Source: Streptomyces venezuelae (GTDB lineage: Bacteria; Actinomycetota; Actinomycetes; Streptomycetales; Streptomycetaceae). Taken from it: DNA of 64,000 bases. This document shows positions 33,586 through 43,375 of this stretch, piece after piece. The stretch's first letter is position 1, and each line of letters begins with the position of its first letter. The notes below the pieces were generated by a model. That model had not been told where the DNA came from. It searched no databases and saw only the letters and a list, made by a program, of their open reading frames with translations. The translations under genes and the position numbers were made by a program. The stretch covers positions 6,740,001-6,804,000 of the forward strand of contig NZ_CP029189.1 of NCBI RefSeq assembly GCF_008642275.1, written 5' to 3'.

Positions 33586-33681
33586 ATGCAGCGCATCCGG
33601 ATCCAGTCCCGCCAGAAGCAGCCCCACAAGCTCGCGCCGCTGGACCTGCGAACCCCGTCCGGCCGCCCGCTCCCCTATTGA
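33586..33681 (+). CDS. possible 31-residue basic peptide before ppsA
   Basis: ATG preceded by a GGAGG site 8 bp upstream, then 31 codons, MQRIRIQSRQKQPHKLAPLD and LRTPSGRPLPY, and a stop at 33681, 14 bp before the ppsA start. It is basic, with no known motif. It could be a leader peptide, a small protein, or the start of a lost gene. The ribosome site and the position between the boxes and ppsA are the only support. Confidence 0.35.
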   Translation: MQRIRIQSRQKQPHKLAPLDLRTPSGRPLPY

Positions 33682-33695
33682 GCCCGGAGGTCGTC

Positions 33696-36137
33696 ATGGC
33701 AAGCACGCGGCGAGTCATACCGTTCGCGGAACTCGGCCGGCAGGAAGTCGGCAGTGTCGGGGGCAAGAACGCCTCACTGGGTGAGATGACCGCACACCTG
33801 GCCGATGCCGGCGTGCGCGTCCCTCCGGGGTTCGCAACGACGGCCGCCGCGTACGGAGAGCTGCTGGACGGGCACGGACTCCGGGGGCGGATCGAGGAAC
33901 AGATCGCGCGCCTGCACGAGGGCGCCGCGCTCGATGAGGTCGGGGCCGCGATACGGTCGATGACCCTCGCCGAGCCGCTGCCCCCAGGGCTGCGGGCCGA
34001 GATCGTCTCGGCGTACGAGCAGCTGGGGCGCGACGAAGGCCGCGCGGACCCCGAGGTCGCCGTACGCAGCAGCGCCACCGCCGAGGACCTGCCGGAGGCG
34101 AGCTTCGCTGGCCAGCAGGAGACCTACCTGAACGTGCGGGGGACCGCCCAATTGCTGGAGTCGGTGCATCGCTGCTATGCCTCCCTCTACACCGACCGAG
34201 CCATCGACTACCGGGAGCGGATGGGCTTCGACCACCTCCAGGTCGCCCTCTCGGTCGGTGTTCAGATCATGGTCCGGTCGGACCTGGCCGGTGCCGGGGT
34301 GATCTTCACCCTCGACCCGGAGAGCGGATTCCCCGAGGTCATCGTCATCAGCGCGGCGTGCGGACTGGGCGAGACGGTCGTCAGCGGGCAGGTCGACCCC
34401 GACGAGTACACCGTCTTCAAGCCGAGCCTGAAGGACCCGGATCTGGACCCGCTGATCGACGTACGTGTCGGAGCGAAGCGCCGGAAGGCGGTCTATGCGG
34501 AACATGGACTGACGCGGACCGTTGATACCACCGACGAGGAGCGCTCGCAGAGGGTCCTGAACGACGCCGAAGTGAGGCTCCTCGCCGACTGGGCGCTGAC
34601 CGTCGAAGGGCACTACGGCTGCCCCATGGACCTGGAATGGGCCAAAGACGGCCTCACCGGCGACTTGTGGATCGTGCAGGCCCGGCCAGAGACCGTTCAG
34701 TCCCGCCGCGCCGCCTCCACTCTGCGCCGCTGTCGCCTGACGGCCGTGCCAGGTACGCCTCTCGTGGACGGCATCGCTGTCGGCGAGGCGATCGGCAGCG
34801 GGCCCGTCGTCGTCCTGGACTCGCCCGTCGACCTCGACCGCTTCCCGTCCGGCGGGGTGCTCGTCACCGGTATCACCGACCCGGACTGGGAACCGATCAT
34901 GAAGCGGGCCTCCGCCATCGTCACCGACCACGGCGGCCGCACGTCCCACGCCGCGATCGTCAGCCGCGAACTCGGCGTCCCCGCCGTCGTCGGCACCAGC
35001 CGTGCGACTCAGGCCCTGTACGACGGACAGAAGGTGACCGTCTCCTGTGCCGAAGGCGGACGCGGCAAGGTCTACGACGGGCTGCTCGCCTACGAGGAGA
35101 CCGAGACCGACCTTGCGGACATCCCCGCCACCCGGACACACGTCATGCTCAACCTCGCCGACCCCTCCGCCGCCTTCCGGTGGTGGCGCCTGCCGGCCGA
35201 TGGCGTCGGCCTGGCCCGGCTGGAGTTCATAGTGGCGCACCAGGTCAAGGTCCATCCCATGGCTCTGCTGCACCCCGAGCGCCTGGATCCCGCCGACCGT
35301 TGCGCCGTCGACCAGCTCACCGAGGGATGCCTCGACCGCACCCGCTACTTCACCGATCGCTTGGCGTACGGCATCGCCCGGATCGCCGCCTCCCGGTGGC
35401 CCGCCCCCGTCGTCGTACGGACCAGCGACTTCAAGACAAACGAGTATGCGCGCCTCGTCGGCGGCCGGCCGTTCGAGCCGGTCGAGGCCAACCCGATGAT
35501 CGGCTGGCGGGGCGCGAGCCGCTACTACAGCGACGGATACCGGGAGGGCTTCGCCCTCGAATGCCGGGCCCTGCGCAGGGTCCGCGACGAGATGGGCCTG
35601 ACCAACGTCATCGTCATGATCCCGTTCTGCCGCAGCCTCGAAGAGGCCGACCGGGTGCTGGGCGTCATGGCCGAGGAAGGCCTCAGGCGCGGGGAGAACG
35701 GGCTGAAGGTCTACGTCATGGCGGAGATCCCCGCCAACGTCATCCTGGCCCAGGACTTCGCCGAACGCTTCGACGGCTTCTCCATCGGCAGCAATGACCT
35801 CACCCAGCTCACCCTGGGGGTCGACCGCGACTCCGAAGCCCTCGCCCACGTCTTCGACGAGACCAACCCCGCGGTCACACGGAGCATCGAGATCCTCGTC
35901 CCCCGCGCCCAGGCCGCAGGCCGCCCCGTCGGTCTCTGCGGCCAGCGCCCCAGCGACGACCCCGCCTTCACGGAGTTCCTGGTCAAGGCCGGGATCGACT
36001 CCATCTCCGTCGCCCCTGACAGCTTTGCCGCGGTGAAGCAGCACGTGGCCGCCGCCGAATCGGTCCGGTACGGGGAGGGCCGAACGGCCCCATCAGGGAC
36101 CCGATGGTCTCAAGCGGAGCAGCCGTCAGCCTCGTGA
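33696..36137 (+). CDS. ppsA: phosphoenolpyruvate synthase
   Basis: 813 residues. The N-terminal ATP-grasp domain (VGGKNASLGEM near residue 22, RSSATAEDLPEASFAGQQET near 125) is followed by the swivelling domain with the phosphorylated His418 in DHGGRTSHAAIVSRELG, and a C-terminal PEP/pyruvate barrel with 'GSNDLTQLTLGVDRD' and Cys748 in GLCGQRPSDDPAF. It makes PEP from pyruvate and ATP. The ATG at 33696 has CGGAGG before it. It heads an operon of Hsp20, flavodoxin, Rv1733c-like, cation ATPase and DUF1876 genes. A role in carbon balance during hypoxia is inferred. Confidence 0.88.
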   Translation: MASTRRVIPFAELGRQEVGSVGGKNASLGEMTAHLADAGVRVPPGFATTAAAYGELLDGHGLRGRIEEQIARLHEGAALDEVGAAIRSMTLAEPLPPGLRAEIVSAYEQLGRDEGRADPEVAVRSSATAEDLPEASFAGQQETYLNVRGTAQLLESVHRCYASLYTDRAIDYRERMGFDHLQVALSVGVQIMVRSDLAGAGVIFTLDPESGFPEVIVISAACGLGETVVSGQVDPDEYTVFKPSLKDPDLDPLIDVRVGAKRRKAVYAEHGLTRTVDTTDEERSQRVLNDAEVRLLADWALTVEGHYGCPMDLEWAKDGLTGDLWIVQARPETVQSRRAASTLRRCRLTAVPGTPLVDGIAVGEAIGSGPVVVLDSPVDLDRFPSGGVLVTGITDPDWEPIMKRASAIVTDHGGRTSHAAIVSRELGVPAVVGTSRATQALYDGQKVTVSCAEGGRGKVYDGLLAYEETETDLADIPATRTHVMLNLADPSAAFRWWRLPADGVGLARLEFIVAHQVKVHPMALLHPERLDPADRCAVDQLTEGCLDRTRYFTDRLAYGIARIAASRWPAPVVVRTSDFKTNEYARLVGGRPFEPVEANPMIGWRGASRYYSDGYREGFALECRALRRVRDEMGLTNVIVMIPFCRSLEEADRVLGVMAEEGLRRGENGLKVYVMAEIPANVILAQDFAERFDGFSIGSNDLTQLTLGVDRDSEALAHVFDETNPAVTRSIEILVPRAQAAGRPVGLCGQRPSDDPAFTEFLVKAGIDSISVAPDSFAAVKQHVAAAESVRYGEGRTAPSGTRWSQAEQPSAS
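36077..36110. promoter_or_regulatory. pair of OsdR/DosR-type boxes inside the 3' end of ppsA
   Basis: On the minus strand GGGGCCGTTCGGCCC (36077-36091), on the plus strand the weaker GGGACCCGATGGTCT (36096-36110). Start spacing is 19 bp. They lie 84-117 bp before the Hsp20 gene, so they probably give an internal promoter for hsp20 and the genes after it. Confidence 0.55.
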
Positions 36138-36193
36138 AAGTGGAGGAAGACAACGTATGAAGGCGCTGATCGGGCGCCGGAACGGAGCACACC

Positions 36194-36652
36194 ATGTCAG
36201 GAACGCACCTGGAGCGCAGGCGCAGCCCGTTCCCCGACTTCAGGGACTGGTTCGGCACCGAATTCCCACGGTTCCCGCTGTGGCGGTCGTCGTTCGACAC
36301 CTTCCCGATCCCGATCGAGGTGACTAACAAGGAGGGGCAGTACACGCTGCGCGCCGAACTTCCCGGGATGGACCCCGACAAGGACATCCAGATCACGGTT
36401 GAGGGGGACACCCTCACCGTCAGCGCCGAGCACACCGAGAGCAAGGAGGAGAAGGATCACTCGGAGTTCCGCTACGGCTCCTTCCAGAGAGTTGTGCGCC
36501 TGCCCGGGCCGATCCCCTCCGACGAAGTCGAGGCAGCGTACGAGGACGGCATCCTCACCGTGCGCGTGCCCATGCCGGCCTCGCCCGAGGAGTCCCGGCG
36601 CAGCATCCCCGTCAAGCGCACCACGGCGGACGGCAAGGGAGACTCGTCATGA
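36194..36652 (+). CDS. hsp20: Hsp20/alpha-crystallin family protein
   Basis: 152 residues: 'RSPFPDFRDWFGTEFPRFPL' lead, then an alpha-crystallin domain (IPIEVTNKEGQYTLRAELPG, DIQITVEGDTLTVSAEHTE, EFRYGSFQRVVRLPGPIPSD, AAYEDGILTVRVPMP). The layout resembles HspX/Acr of the DosR regulon, which also lacks long tails. It overlaps the flavodoxin gene by 4 bp. It is distinct from the Hsp20 at 12602, which has its own regulator. Confidence 0.9.
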   Translation: MSGTHLERRRSPFPDFRDWFGTEFPRFPLWRSSFDTFPIPIEVTNKEGQYTLRAELPGMDPDKDIQITVEGDTLTVSAEHTESKEEKDHSEFRYGSFQRVVRLPGPIPSDEVEAAYEDGILTVRVPMPASPEESRRSIPVKRTTADGKGDSS

Positions 36653-37152
36653 CGTCCAAGCGCGTCCTGGTCGCCTACGGCACCAAGCACGGTGCGACCG
36701 CCGGAATCGCGTCCGAGATCGGCAGGACCCTGCGTGAGGACGGCCTCGACGCCGTCGTGGTCCCCGCCGACGACGTGAACGACGTGCGCGGGTACGACGC
36801 CGTGGTGCTCGGGGGCGCCCTGTACGCCGGGCACTGGAGCGGCAAGGCCAAGCGCTGCGTCGAACGCAACGAGCACTACCTCCAGCACCGCCCGGTCTAC
36901 CTGTTCAGCAGCGGCCCCGTGGACAGTTCCGCCGAGCAGCACGACATCGCGCCGGTGCCGGCGGTGGCCCGGGAGATGGAGCGCCTCGGCGCACGCGAGC
37001 ACATCACCTTCGGCGGCAGCGTCACCGCCAGTACGCCCGGCTTCATCGCCCGGGCCATGGTCCGCGCGGGCAAGGGAGGAGACTTCCGCAACCCCGAGCG
37101 GATCCGGACGTGGGCCCACCACATCAGTGCCGAACTCGCCGCTCCCCACTGA
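36649..37152 (+). CDS. flavodoxin-domain protein
   Basis: 167 residues starting 'KRVLVAYGTKHGATAGIASE', with the FMN phosphate-binding T-K-H-G-A-T, then 'YDAVVLGGALYAGHW' and 'VYLFSSGPVD'. It belongs to the HemG-like flavodoxin group, an electron carrier or FMN-dependent oxidoreductase. The partner is unknown. It overlaps hsp20 by 4 bp. Confidence 0.85.
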   Translation: MTSKRVLVAYGTKHGATAGIASEIGRTLREDGLDAVVVPADDVNDVRGYDAVVLGGALYAGHWSGKAKRCVERNEHYLQHRPVYLFSSGPVDSSAEQHDIAPVPAVAREMERLGAREHITFGGSVTASTPGFIARAMVRAGKGGDFRNPERIRTWAHHISAELAAPH

Positions 37153-37186
37153 GCGGCCGGGCAGGATCAGAGCGCGGAGGTGCACG

Positions 37187-37843
37187 ATGTCCGAGGCCGG
37201 CACGCCCGGAGACGGGCCTACGCGATCGCGCCCGGCGACGGTCGGCCGTGTGCGTCGGCTGTTCGGCGGACGTCCGAACGAGCTGCGCCGTCCGGCCGAC
37301 CGGACCCGGCGCCGCTGGAACATCGCCTTCGTGCTCTCCTTCCTGATCGCCCTGTCCTGCGGGGTCGTCGTCACGACGGCCGTCTGGAACGCCGAAAGCC
37401 GCACTGCCCGCGAAGCGGCCCGCCACCGACACCGGATCGAGGCAACGACGGTCGGCGCCGTGGAGCGCGTGGAAGCCAACCGCTCCGGCGGCACCTCCCG
37501 GACGGTTGCTCCGGCCGTCTGGGAGTACCCGGCCGCTCGCCGGCACTCCGCCACGATCTCCGTCCCGTTCGGCACACCAGCAGGCCGGACGGTCACGATC
37601 TGGGTCGATGACGCGGGCAGGGAAACGCAGAAGCCGTCGTCCGAAGCCCAACGCGCCCTCGCGGCCGCAGCCGCGGGAGCCGGATCATTCGCTCTGCTCG
37701 CCCTTGCCACGGGGGCAGTGGTCCGCCTTCGTCTGCTCCGCGTCGAGGCCCGCAGCCGGGCCCAGTGGGAGGACGAGTGGGAGGCCGTGGAGCCACGCTG
37801 GTCCGGCAGGCTGAAGCGCGAACAGGAGCCCGGCGATGACTGA
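37187..37843 (+). CDS. Rv1733c-like transmembrane protein
   Basis: 218 residues with two hydrophobic helices ([20 protein letters not shown] near 45-65 and [20 protein letters not shown] near 165-185) flanking an extracytoplasmic domain of about 100 residues ([36 protein letters not shown]). The order matches Rv1733c, a DosR-regulon membrane protein of unknown function. A GCGGAGG site precedes the ATG. It overlaps the ATPase gene by 8 bp. Confidence 0.75.
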   Translation: MSEAGTPGDGPTRSRPATVGRVRRLFGGRPNELRRPADRTRRRWNIAFVLSFLIALSCGVVVTTAVWNAESRTAREAARHRHRIEATTVGAVERVEANRSGGTSRTVAPAVWEYPAARRHSATISVPFGTPAGRTVTIWVDDAGRETQKPSSEAQRALAAAAAGAGSFALLALATGAVVRLRLLRVEARSRAQWEDEWEAVEPRWSGRLKREQEPGDD

Positions 37844-40520
37844 GGCAGCCACCCGGCCCCCCTCGCCGGCCAAGGGGCTGCCCCCGAGCCCTGACCCCCT
37901 CGAACCGTTGCCGCTCCTGAGGCGCGAACTCGGCACCGGGCCGAGCGGCCTCTCAGCACGCGAGGCGGCCCGCCGCCTCGCCGTCTACGGCCCCAACGAG
38001 GTCCGCCGCAAGGCCCGCACCTCCCTGGGCCGCGAACTCGTCCGCCAGCTCGTCCACCCCCTGGCCGTGCTGCTCTGGGCGGCTGCCGCACTGGCCTTCG
38101 TGGCGGACATAGCAGTCCTCGGCTGGGCCATCGTCGCCGTGGTCATCGTCAACGCCGCTTTCGCGCTCCTGCAGGAGCGCCAGGCGGAGCAGGCAGTGGA
38201 GACCCTGGCCCGATATCTGCCCGAGCACGCATGGGTGATCCGCGACGGCCAACCGTCGGCCGTCGAGTCGCGCGAGCTCGTGCCGGGCGACCTCATCGTC
38301 CTCGAAGAGGGCGCCAAGGTCCCCGCCGACGCACGCCTGACCGACGGCGGCATCGAGGTCGACCTGTCGATGCTGACAGGGGAGTCCGCCCCCGCCGAAC
38401 GCGTCGCCGGCCCCGGTCTCGCAGGGGCTCCGCTGCTCCAGGAGCCGAACCTCGTCTTCAGCGGTACCACCTGCACCGAGGGCCAGGCCCAGGCGATCGT
38501 GTTCGCCACGGGCGACCACACCGAACTCGGACGGATCGCGGCACTCAGCCAGCGCACCCAGCGCGACCCCAGCCCCTTGGAGCGGCAGGTCAAGAAGGTC
38601 GCCTGGCTGATCGCCGCCGTCGCGGTCGCCATGGGCGTGGTGTTCCTCGTGGCAGGCGTGGCGGTAGGACTCCCGCTGACCGACTCGCTGATCTTCGCCA
38701 TCGGCCTGCTGGTCGCCAACGTGCCCGAGGGCCTGCTGCCGATCATCACCCTCGCCCTCGCCGTCGGGGTACGGGCCCTCGCCCGTCAGGGGGCCGTGGT
38801 CAAGGGGCTGAGCGCCGTGGAAACCCTCGGGTCCACCAACGTGATCTGCACCGACAAGACCGGCACCCTCACCCGGAACCGCATGCGGCTCCAGACCGTG
38901 TGGACACCTGAGCACGGGACGAACACCGGCCCCTGGGCAGGCGAACTCGCCCGGACAGGCGCGCTGTGCACCACGGTCACGCGGGACGCCGAGGGCCGGC
39001 TGCACGGCGACCCGACCGAGATCGCCCTGGTCGAAGGAGCCGGCGCCCACGGCGCCCCCATCGACCTCGACAGCAGGGACGGCGGCCGCCGGGCCGTCTT
39101 CCGTTTCGACCCGCGGTTGCGCCTGATGTCGGTCGTGCAGGAGTCGGAGCCGGACGGCGCCCACGTCATCGTCAAGGGCGCGCCGGAAGCGGTGGTGGGT
39201 GCCCTTGACGGCGGGGACCCCACTGCCGCACTCGCCGCTGCGGACCGGCTCGCCCACGACGGCATGCGTGTCCTGGCCGTCGCCGTGCGCGACCTGCCGG
39301 AGGGGGCCGCGACACCGGCGCGGCGCCAGGAAGCGGAGAGCGGTCTGCGCCTTCTGGGGCTCGTCGGCCTGTACGACCCTCCGCGGCCCGAGGTCGCGGA
39401 AGCCGTCCGACGCTGTCACGACGCGGGCGTTCGGGTCCATATCGTCACCGGCGACAACGGCGCCACCGCGGCCGCTGTCGCGAGGGAGGTCGGGATCGGA
39501 GTACCAGGCCTCACGGTGGTGGCCCAGTCCGAGACGGTGGGCGACCAGGAGCTCGACCAGCTCCTGGCACACAGCGACACCGAGGTCGTTTTCGCCCGCT
39601 CCTCACCGGAGACCAAGCTGCACGTGGCCGACACCCTGCGCGCACACGGGCAGATCGTGGCCATGACCGGCGACGGTGTCAACGACGCCCCCGCACTTCA
39701 CCGTGCACACATCGGGGTCGCGATGGGCCGGTCCGGCACCGACGTGGCACGTGAAGCGTCCACGATGGTGCTGACCGACGACAACTTCGCCACCATCGTC
39801 GCCGCCATCGAATCCGGGCGCCGCGTCTACGACAACGTCCGCAAGTTCATCGTCTACATCTTCGCCCACGCCACCCCCGAGGTCGTGCCCTTCCTGGTGT
39901 TCGCACTCTCGGCCGGCACCATCCCCCTGCCGCTGACCGTCCTGCAGATCCTCGCCATCGACCTCGGCACCGAGACCCTCCCCGCCCTTGCCCTCGGCCG
40001 GGAACGGGCCGAGCCGGGCGTCATGAGCCGTCCGCCGCGGCCGAGCTCGCAGGGAGTCATCTCCCGCGACATGCTCATCCGGAGCTGGGGATGGCTCGGC
40101 ACGGTGTCCGCCGCCCTGGTCATGACCGCGTTCTTCTACGTGCTGTGGCGGGCGGGCTGGCACCCCGGCGACCCCACCGGCCCCGGCACACCCCTCCACC
40201 ACGCGTACGTCACCGCGACCACCGCCACGTTCGCCGGCATCGTCACCTGCCAGGTCGGCACGGCCATGGCCGCACGCACCGACCACGCCGCTCTGCGCGA
40301 GATCGGCCTGTTCACCAACCACCTGCTCCTCGCCGGCATCGCCTTCGAGCTGGTCTTCACCGCGGCACTCGTCTACGCGCCGCCGCTGCAAGACCTGTTC
40401 GGCACCGCAGCCCTCTCCCTCGACGTCGTCGCGCTCATCGCCACCTTCCCGGTCCTCGTGTGGGGCACCGACGAACTCCGGCGCTGGGCCCGACGCACTC
40501 GCCGAAGCACGAACGCCTGA
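37836..40520 (+). CDS. P2-type cation-translocating ATPase (CtpF-like)
   Basis: 894 residues: '[20 protein letters not shown]', actuator 'SMLTGESAP', helix-4 motif '[20 protein letters not shown]' (PEGLL, as in Na+/K+ and related P2 pumps), phosphorylated D340 in CTDKTGTLT, hinge '[21 protein letters not shown]', and C-terminal helices. It differs from the pump at 17644 in the PEGL versus PESL motif, so the ions may differ. It is part of the ppsA-hsp20 operon. Confidence 0.88.
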   Translation: MTEAATRPPSPAKGLPPSPDPLEPLPLLRRELGTGPSGLSAREAARRLAVYGPNEVRRKARTSLGRELVRQLVHPLAVLLWAAAALAFVADIAVLGWAIVAVVIVNAAFALLQERQAEQAVETLARYLPEHAWVIRDGQPSAVESRELVPGDLIVLEEGAKVPADARLTDGGIEVDLSMLTGESAPAERVAGPGLAGAPLLQEPNLVFSGTTCTEGQAQAIVFATGDHTELGRIAALSQRTQRDPSPLERQVKKVAWLIAAVAVAMGVVFLVAGVAVGLPLTDSLIFAIGLLVANVPEGLLPIITLALAVGVRALARQGAVVKGLSAVETLGSTNVICTDKTGTLTRNRMRLQTVWTPEHGTNTGPWAGELARTGALCTTVTRDAEGRLHGDPTEIALVEGAGAHGAPIDLDSRDGGRRAVFRFDPRLRLMSVVQESEPDGAHVIVKGAPEAVVGALDGGDPTAALAAADRLAHDGMRVLAVAVRDLPEGAATPARRQEAESGLRLLGLVGLYDPPRPEVAEAVRRCHDAGVRVHIVTGDNGATAAAVAREVGIGVPGLTVVAQSETVGDQELDQLLAHSDTEVVFARSSPETKLHVADTLRAHGQIVAMTGDGVNDAPALHRAHIGVAMGRSGTDVAREASTMVLTDDNFATIVAAIESGRRVYDNVRKFIVYIFAHATPEVVPFLVFALSAGTIPLPLTVLQILAIDLGTETLPALALGRERAEPGVMSRPPRPSSQGVISRDMLIRSWGWLGTVSAALVMTAFFYVLWRAGWHPGDPTGPGTPLHHAYVTATTATFAGIVTCQVGTAMAARTDHAALREIGLFTNHLLLAGIAFELVFTAALVYAPPLQDLFGTAALSLDVVALIATFPVLVWGTDELRRWARRTRRSTNA

Positions 40521-40538
40521 ACCCGTCCGGAGGCTCCC

Positions 40539-40838
40539 ATGTCACACACGGCCGAATGGAAGGTCCGCCTCTACCTCTTCGAGGAGGACCACACGACGAA
40601 GGCACGCCTGGAACTCGACACGGGCACGAACAGGCTCACGGGCCACGGCACCGCCCGCTGCGCACCCCAGGACGACGACGTCCCGGAGATCGGCGAAGAA
40701 CTCGCGGTCGCTCGTGCCATGGAGGATCTCGCCCTCCAGATGAAGCGAGCCGCCTACGGCGACATGCAGGCTGCCGGAGCTCCGTCCCTGCAGGAGTCCC
40801 TCAAGCCGTACAGCGGGTGGCTGGACACCACAGGGTGA
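40539..40838 (+). CDS. DUF1876 protein (Rv1738/Rv2632c family)
   Basis: 99 residues: 'AEWKVRLYLFEEDHTTKARL', 'LTGHGTARCAPQDDDVPEIG', 'ELAVARAMEDLALQMKRAAYG'. It is a short beta-beta-alpha fold like that of ribosome hibernation-type proteins. Rv1738 is one of the most strongly induced DosR genes. It lies 18 bp after the ATPase gene, ending the operon. Confidence 0.88.
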   Translation: MSHTAEWKVRLYLFEEDHTTKARLELDTGTNRLTGHGTARCAPQDDDVPEIGEELAVARAMEDLALQMKRAAYGDMQAAGAPSLQESLKPYSGWLDTTG

Positions 40839-40857
40839 CCACGGAGGAGGCCCGACC

Positions 40858-40872
40858 GGGACCTTTGGCCCC
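40858..40872. promoter_or_regulatory. OsdR/DosR-type box upstream of second USP pair
   Basis: GGGACCTTTGGCCCC, one base away from the box at 15773 in the first 13 positions, 90 bp before the ATG of the USP gene at 40963. The paralogous USP operons therefore share even the box and its distance (89 bp at the other). Confidence 0.65.
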
Positions 40873-40962
40873 CATGAAGGTCCTGAGCGGCCCTCTTCCC
40901 ACAGGGGCATGCGGTGTCACTGTGAGGTCAGACCCTCACTGGCCCCGGGGCGAGGAGGAATC

Positions 40963-41865
40963 ATGGAGCACACCGTCAGCGGTTCCGAACTCGGCTCCGT
41001 CGTCGTCGGCGTCGACGGCTCCGAGCCCGCCCGTCAGGCCGCGCTCTGGGCAGCGGGAGAGGCCGAACGCCGAGGGCGTCCGCTGCACATCGTGTACGGC
41101 GCCGACACGGACGGCCGGGCCCTCTACGCATCCGTCGAGACCATCGAGCGCGTCCGTGTCGCCGGCCGCGAACTGCTCGACGACATCGCTGCTGCGGTCA
41201 AGAAGCAGCACCCCGGCCTGGTCGCCACCACGGAATTCGGTCGTGGCGACCCCGTGGCCAGCCTGCACCGGGCCGCTGGTCGTCGCGGCACCATAGTGGT
41301 CGGCAACCGGGGGTTGGGCGGATTCACCTCCCTCATGCTCGGATCCGTGGGCCTGAAGGTGGCGGCCGGTGCGAAGACGCCCGTCATCATCGTCAGGGGA
41401 ACCGAAAGCGGCGCCGAGAGCGGGACGGTACTCGCCGGGGTCCGTGACGAGCGAGATCTGGACTGTGTGCGTTACGCGGCGCGCGAGGCCGAGCTGCGCA
41501 AGGCCGAGCTGCGGCTGCTCCAGGTGTGGAACGTGCTCCAGTCCGTCGGCGACGTGATGACCATGATGGACGACATCAAGGAGATCGCCGACGAGTGCGT
41601 CCGGCACCTGACCGCGCTGACGGAGCGAATCCGCCGGGAATTCCCGGACCTCACCGTGCGGGCGGATGCCGAGAAGAGCGCGTCCGTCGCCGGTGTTCTC
41701 GTAGAGGCTTCCCGGCACGCCGACCTGCTGGTCATGGGCGGTCGCAGGGCGTCCGCATACCTGGGACCCACCCTTGGGCGGCATACCCACAGCCTCGTAC
41801 ACCACTCGCACTGCCCTGTGCTGCTCATCCCGCGCCACCCGGACGAGCACGGGAGTGGATCGTGA
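40963..41865 (+). CDS. universal stress protein, two domains (type A)
   Basis: 300 residues from an ATG with GAGGAGG upstream. It is a close paralogue of the protein at 15877 across its length (SVVVGVDGSEPARQAALWAA, GNRGLGGFTSLMLGSVGLKV, ADAEKSASVAGVLVEASRHA). Domain 1 has the ATP motif, domain 2 (GGRRASAYLGPTLG) does not. It overlaps the next gene by one base. Confidence 0.9.
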   Translation: MEHTVSGSELGSVVVGVDGSEPARQAALWAAGEAERRGRPLHIVYGADTDGRALYASVETIERVRVAGRELLDDIAAAVKKQHPGLVATTEFGRGDPVASLHRAAGRRGTIVVGNRGLGGFTSLMLGSVGLKVAAGAKTPVIIVRGTESGAESGTVLAGVRDERDLDCVRYAAREAELRKAELRLLQVWNVLQSVGDVMTMMDDIKEIADECVRHLTALTERIRREFPDLTVRADAEKSASVAGVLVEASRHADLLVMGGRRASAYLGPTLGRHTHSLVHHSHCPVLLIPRHPDEHGSGS

Positions 41866-42455
41866 TGGCCACCGCCGAACGCCGCGAGATCGTCGTAGGT
41901 ATCGACCCGGCCAGGGACTGGCACTTGCCCCTTGCCTGGGCGTCTGACGAGGCCCACCGTCGTGGGATCGGGCTCCGACTCGTCGTGGCTGTGCCTCCGC
42001 CGCAGCGTATGCGGCAGGTTGATGACACACCCCGCAGGACGGCTCTGCGCCAGGCGGGCTCTGAAGCCCTCGCGGCGGGTTCCGACTGGGCGAGGGACCG
42101 ACACCTGGGGCTTGACGCGGCCACTGATCTGATCGAAGGATTCCCCGTTCCCGCCATCGGACGCCTGTCTCACCAGGCCCGCATGCTCGTGCTCGGATCC
42201 CGTCACCTGAGCCGGACCGCGGAACTCTTCAGCGCCGGTTCCACGGTGGTCCCGGTCGTGGCCCAGGCGCATTGCCCCGTCGTCGTGGTGGGAAACCCCG
42301 AGCACACCACCCAGGACACGCCCTACCTGGTCGTCGGCATCGACGGCAGTGAGTCCTCGAGGGGCCGGGCGGTGCCCTGGCATCAGCCGCCCTTACGAGC
42401 CCGCTTCGCGGCAGCCCGACTCGCACGGCATGCATTCCGACTCCGTCGTCGGTGA
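41865..42455 (+). pseudogene. universal stress protein type B, C-terminally truncated
   Basis: 196 codons. Residues 1-165 match the type B USP at 16782 (IVVGIDPARDWHLPLAWASD, GSRHLSRTAELFSAGSTVVP). The second domain starts (YLVVGIDGSESS) and is cut off: the last ~30 residues are Arg/Ala/Pro-rich nonsense. The lost domain is the one holding the intact ATP motif in the full-length paralogue, so any product would lack the nucleotide site. Confidence 0.75.
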
Positions 42456-42563
42456 CCAGTACCGGCCGGGATGGCAATTTCCACCTGGGAATGGCGGAGG
42501 GAGGTCGTCGCAGCGGGCTTCGCAGTCTCACTTAATTGGCCGGACGCCACTCCCCGCAGTCAC

Positions 42564-43268
42564 TCAGCTTCGGCCCTTGCCGCGCTCCGGCTCGTGTTCA
42601 TGGACCTGCGTGGCGATGACAGCGGCCTGCACCCGGCGCTCCACCCCCAGCTTGCCCAGCAGCCTTGAGATGTGGTTCTTGACCGTCTTCTCGGACAGGT
42701 ACAGCCGCTTGGCGATCTGCGCGTTGGTGAGGCCCTCGCCGATCAGTTCGAGTACGGAACGCTCCCGCTCGGAGAGAGCGGCCAGCCGATCGTCATCCGG
42801 AGCCTTGACGGCCTCCGGGTCCCGCAGGGAGTGCATGAGGCGGGCGGTCGTCGCCGGGTCCAGCATCGACTGCCCGGTCGCCACTGTCCGTACGGCCGAG
42901 ACGAGGTCGGACCCCTTGATCTGCTTGAGGACGTAGCCGGCCGCACCAGCCATGATCGCGTCGAGCAGCGCGTCTTCGTCATCGAACGAGGTCAGCATCA
43001 AGCAGGCGAGTTCCGGCATGCGCGAGCGCAGCTCGCGGCACACGGTGATCCCGTCGCCGTCGGGCAGCCGGACGTCGAGTACGGCGACGTCCGGGCGCAG
43101 CGCCGGTCCGCGGGCCAGCGCCTGCTCGGCGGTGGCGGCCTCGCCGACGACCTCGATGTCCGGCTCCGCGTCCAGCAGGTCGTACAGGCCGCGGCGTACG
43201 ACCTCGTGGTCGTCCAAGAGGAAGACCCGGACGGTTCCCTCGTAGGAGGCTGCCGGTACGTCGGACAT
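42564..43268 (-). CDS. osdR: DevR/OsdR-like LuxR-family response regulator
   Basis: 234 residues. Receiver domain about 12-130 ([20 protein letters not shown], phospho-acceptor D65 in [11 protein letters not shown], switch T in [13 protein letters not shown], Lys in [11 protein letters not shown]). LuxR/NarL helix-turn-helix about 165-225 ([40 protein letters not shown]). The sequence is of the DevR/DosR/OsdR type, which binds GGGnC-type palindromes. It is the only response regulator in the window and has no intact kinase beside it. The short gap upstream of it contains only a weak half-match to the box (near 43320). Confidence 0.88.
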   Translation of the reverse strand: MSDVPAASYEGTVRVFLLDDHEVVRRGLYDLLDAEPDIEVVGEAATAEQALARGPALRPDVAVLDVRLPDGDGITVCRELRSRMPELACLMLTSFDDEDALLDAIMAGAAGYVLKQIKGSDLVSAVRTVATGQSMLDPATTARLMHSLRDPEAVKAPDDDRLAALSERERSVLELIGEGLTNAQIAKRLYLSEKTVKNHISRLLGKLGVERRVQAAVIATQVHEHEPERGKGRS

Positions 43269-43375
43269 GTACGCCCCTGTGATCGATCCGCATTGTATGT
43301 TTCATGCGAATTGTCTCAGGGGACCAGGCGGACGCACCTGGGCGGCGCCCCCGGGTTCCGGGGCGGTAAGAGGCC

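Noticed and set aside
33774..36044. 756-codon minus-strand frame opposite ppsA
   Set aside because: Antisense shadow of an intact PEP synthase.
37953..39572. 539-codon minus-strand frame opposite the CtpF-like ATPase
   Set aside because: Antisense shadow; no motif.
40878..40893. Second possible OsdR-type box after the one at 40858
   Set aside because: Half-sites GGTCC and GGCCC are there, but the spacing does not match the other boxes.
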